Source: Lachnospiraceae oral taxon 107 str. F0167 | Lineage (GTDB): Bacteria > Bacillota > Clostridia > Lachnospirales > Lachnospiraceae | Assembly: GCA_000209465.1 (NCBI GenBank) | Contig: GL890583.1 | Location: forward strand, 431,282 to 495,281 | Direction: 5' to 3' | DNA: 64,000 bases | Part shown: positions 63,035 through 64,000 of the stretch, one piece after another | Position numbering within the stretch: the stretch's first letter is position 1 | Layout: every line of letters begins with the position of its first letter | Notes under the pieces: generated by a model | Seen by the model: only the letters and a program-made list of their open reading frames with translations | What the model was told of the DNA's origin: nothing | The model's database searches: none | Position numbers and translations under genes: made by a program

Positions 63035-63376
63035 TTATCTGTTTAAAAATTTATATATTATCATACCCAAAAGCTGACCTGTCAGACTTATAATAAAAAG
63101 TATTATCATGATAATTATAAAGTCAAATTTTATAATTAAAACCGGAATCCATAATATTGCCGTTATACAAAAAAAGTACAAATGAAAATTATTCTTAGAC
63201 GCAAATATAATGGATGTTATTAAGACCACAAAAGGTATATATTTTATTGATAAACTCATTAGTACTATAACATCATTCCCTAAGAGCATAAGTATCGGAC
63301 ATAAGTAATAGACAACACATATAGCAATAAAATATCTGTAATTTTTTATTATATATTTTCTCAATAATTCCTCCAT
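63035..63376 (-). CDS. Four-helix membrane protein, paralogue 3 of 3
   Basis: A 113-residue protein with the same plan: VVYYLCPI, TSIIFASKNNFHLYF, AILWIPV and ISLTGQLLG. Its N-terminus (MEELLRKYIIKN) resembles that of paralogue 1 (MEEFLKKSLVQK). GGAGGG precedes ATG 63376. It is the first gene of the tandem set as transcribed, and an IS200-type end lies about 150 bp upstream. Confidence 0.65.
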   Translation of the reverse strand: MEELLRKYIIKNYRYFIAICVVYYLCPILMLLGNDVIVLMSLSIKYIPFVVLITSIIFASKNNFHLYFFCITAILWIPVLIIKFDFIIIMIILFIISLTGQLLGMIIYKFLNR

Positions 63377-63558
63377 ACAGCCCTCCTGTAAATATTTATA
63401 CAGCTATTATAAAAATATAAGCTCATTATTATTTTTATATTAATGTAATTATACCACATACCATACAATTATTTAAACTTAGCCATATTAAAGTAAATAT
63501 CTTTCAACAGTTTTTTTCACAATCAGTACCACCGGCTTAGCCGGTGGTTTGTTGTTTC

Positions 63559-63650
63559 GCCCTATAAGGGCTCTTTACCTGCGCTTGAGTCTAAAGACTC
63601 ATCGAAAGTTCGCCAACTGCACATCATTTACTTGCTTAGCCCCTTGGGCT
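63559..63650. repeat. Cluster of three further hairpins between the IS end and tnpA
   Basis: GCCCT-ATA-AGGGC (63559-63571), TGAGTC-TAAA-GACTCA (63586-63601) and AGCCC-CTT-GGGCT (63638-63650) follow the end hairpin within 100 bases. They could be transposase recognition structures or an RNA element in the tnpA 3' untranslated region. Confidence 0.5.
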
Positions 63651-64000
63651 TATTTTTTCTTATTGCTTTTTATTACCGGCTCACCCGTAAACGGGTCTAT
63701 ATATTCTTTCATACTCATTTGGTCATATAACATATCTTCATTTAGCTGGTTTCTTATGTATTCTTCTATCTTTTTTGCATTTTTTCCTACCGTATCTACA
63801 TAATATCCCCTACACCAAAAATGTCTATTCCCATACTTGTATTTTAGATTTGCATGTCTTTCAAATATCATTAGTGTACTTTTTCCTTTTATATATCCTA
63901 CAAAATCTGATACACTCATTTTTGGCGGAATCTCTACCAGCATATGTATGTGATCCGGACATACTTCTGCTTTCACTATATGTACTTCTTTTCTTTTTAC
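63650..64000 (-). CDS. tnpA: IS200/IS605-family transposase TnpA (Y1 type), 5' end beyond the window
   Basis: HUH-type tyrosine transposase. The metal-binding histidine pair is in CPDHIHMLVEIPP, YIKGKSTLMIFERH follows, and the nucleophilic tyrosine is in KIEEYIRNQ. A GTG at 63976 could be read as a start, but the frame stays open to base 64000 with VKRKEVHI preceding it, and family members have about 25-35 more N-terminal residues. The gene is therefore cut by the window edge. The visible part (116 residues) is intact, so activity is possible. Confidence 0.88.
   Translation of the reverse strand, partial: VKRKEVHIVKAEVCPDHIHMLVEIPPKMSVSDFVGYIKGKSTLMIFERHANLKYKYGNRHFWCRGYYVDTVGKNAKKIEEYIRNQLNEDMLYDQMSMKEYIDPFTGEPVIKSNKKK

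Larger units (their letters stand above)
63529..64000 (-). mobile_element. IS200/IS605-family element, 3' part; continues past the window
   Basis: The end hairpin CCACCGGC-TTA-GCCGGTGG (63529-63547), the small tnpA and the lack of perfect terminal repeats or an obvious target duplication fit the IS200/IS605 group, which moves as single-stranded DNA and recognises subterminal hairpins. No tnpB is visible on this side. The exact boundary was not determined. Confidence 0.75.

Noticed and set aside
63529..63655. Hairpin cluster as a CRISPR or tracrRNA-like array
   Set aside because: The hairpins are different sequences without regular spacing, and no cas gene is present; an IS200 end explains the location.

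Overview
The window looks like a chromosome segment of an AT-rich anaerobic Firmicute. Gene content and order (hemZ-hisS-aspS, DUF4250 next to yebC, a GntR regulator in front of mcsA-mcsB-clpC, anaerobic cobalamin synthesis) point to Clostridia, most likely Lachnospiraceae. The genus is not determined; an oral Lachnoanaerobaculum-like organism is only a guess. No rRNA, tRNA, CRISPR array or prophage is visible. One IS200/IS605-type element runs off the right edge.

1-14,507 (+): a tightly packed run with no gap long enough for a large regulatory leader. It holds hemZ (5' end cut by the window), hisS, aspS, an OmpR-type response regulator, gltX, a UvrD/PcrA-like helicase, a sensor kinase, and the first half of an anaerobic cobalamin cluster (cbiD, cbiL, cbiH, cbiJ, cbiET). 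The regulator and kinase are probably partners separated by gltX and the helicase.

14,508-17,270: an islet that splits the cobalamin cluster. It has a decayed zinc-ribbon membrane protein gene with an in-frame TGA, a small protein resembling Imm5-like immunity proteins, a strong terminator, a 0.6 kb AT-rich spacer with a good sigma-A promoter, a 28-codon gene fragment and an unrecognised 197-aa protein. The cluster then resumes (17,271-26,023) with cbiA, cobT, cobU, cobS, cbiB, cbiF, cobD, cbiP and cbiC and ends at a terminator. The methyltransferases, reductase, mutase, amidating enzymes and lower-loop genes are nearly complete. cbiG, a cobaltochelatase and the adenosyltransferase are not in the window, and no cobalamin riboswitch was found.

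26,150-33,584 (-): a small membrane protein, DUF4250, yebC, a MATE transporter broken by a frameshift in a run of seven T, a CNNM/CorC-type transporter, then alr, nnrD, acpS and rex. The rex promoter carries a good Rex-box match just after its -10 element. Divergently at 33,904 (+) lie an ABC-F protein and a small membrane protein.

36,143-60,777 (-): housekeeping genes. These are topA, dprA, comM, galE; a MacB-like ABC exporter triad; the clpC stress operon (GntR regulator, mcsA, mcsB, clpC) with a perfect palindrome over its promoter; a candidate small RNA (+); a HIT protein; pyrC; rplJ-rplL with an L10 leader; a small alarmone synthetase in one operon with a two-component system; mgtE; pnp; and rpsO. 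pnp has a long 5' hairpin and rpsO a leader that looks like an attenuator.

60,778-64,000: lineage-specific genes. There are two membrane or surface proteins (+), one with a possible sortase signal, three tandem paralogous small membrane proteins (-), and the 3' part of the IS200-type tnpA with a hairpin-rich end.
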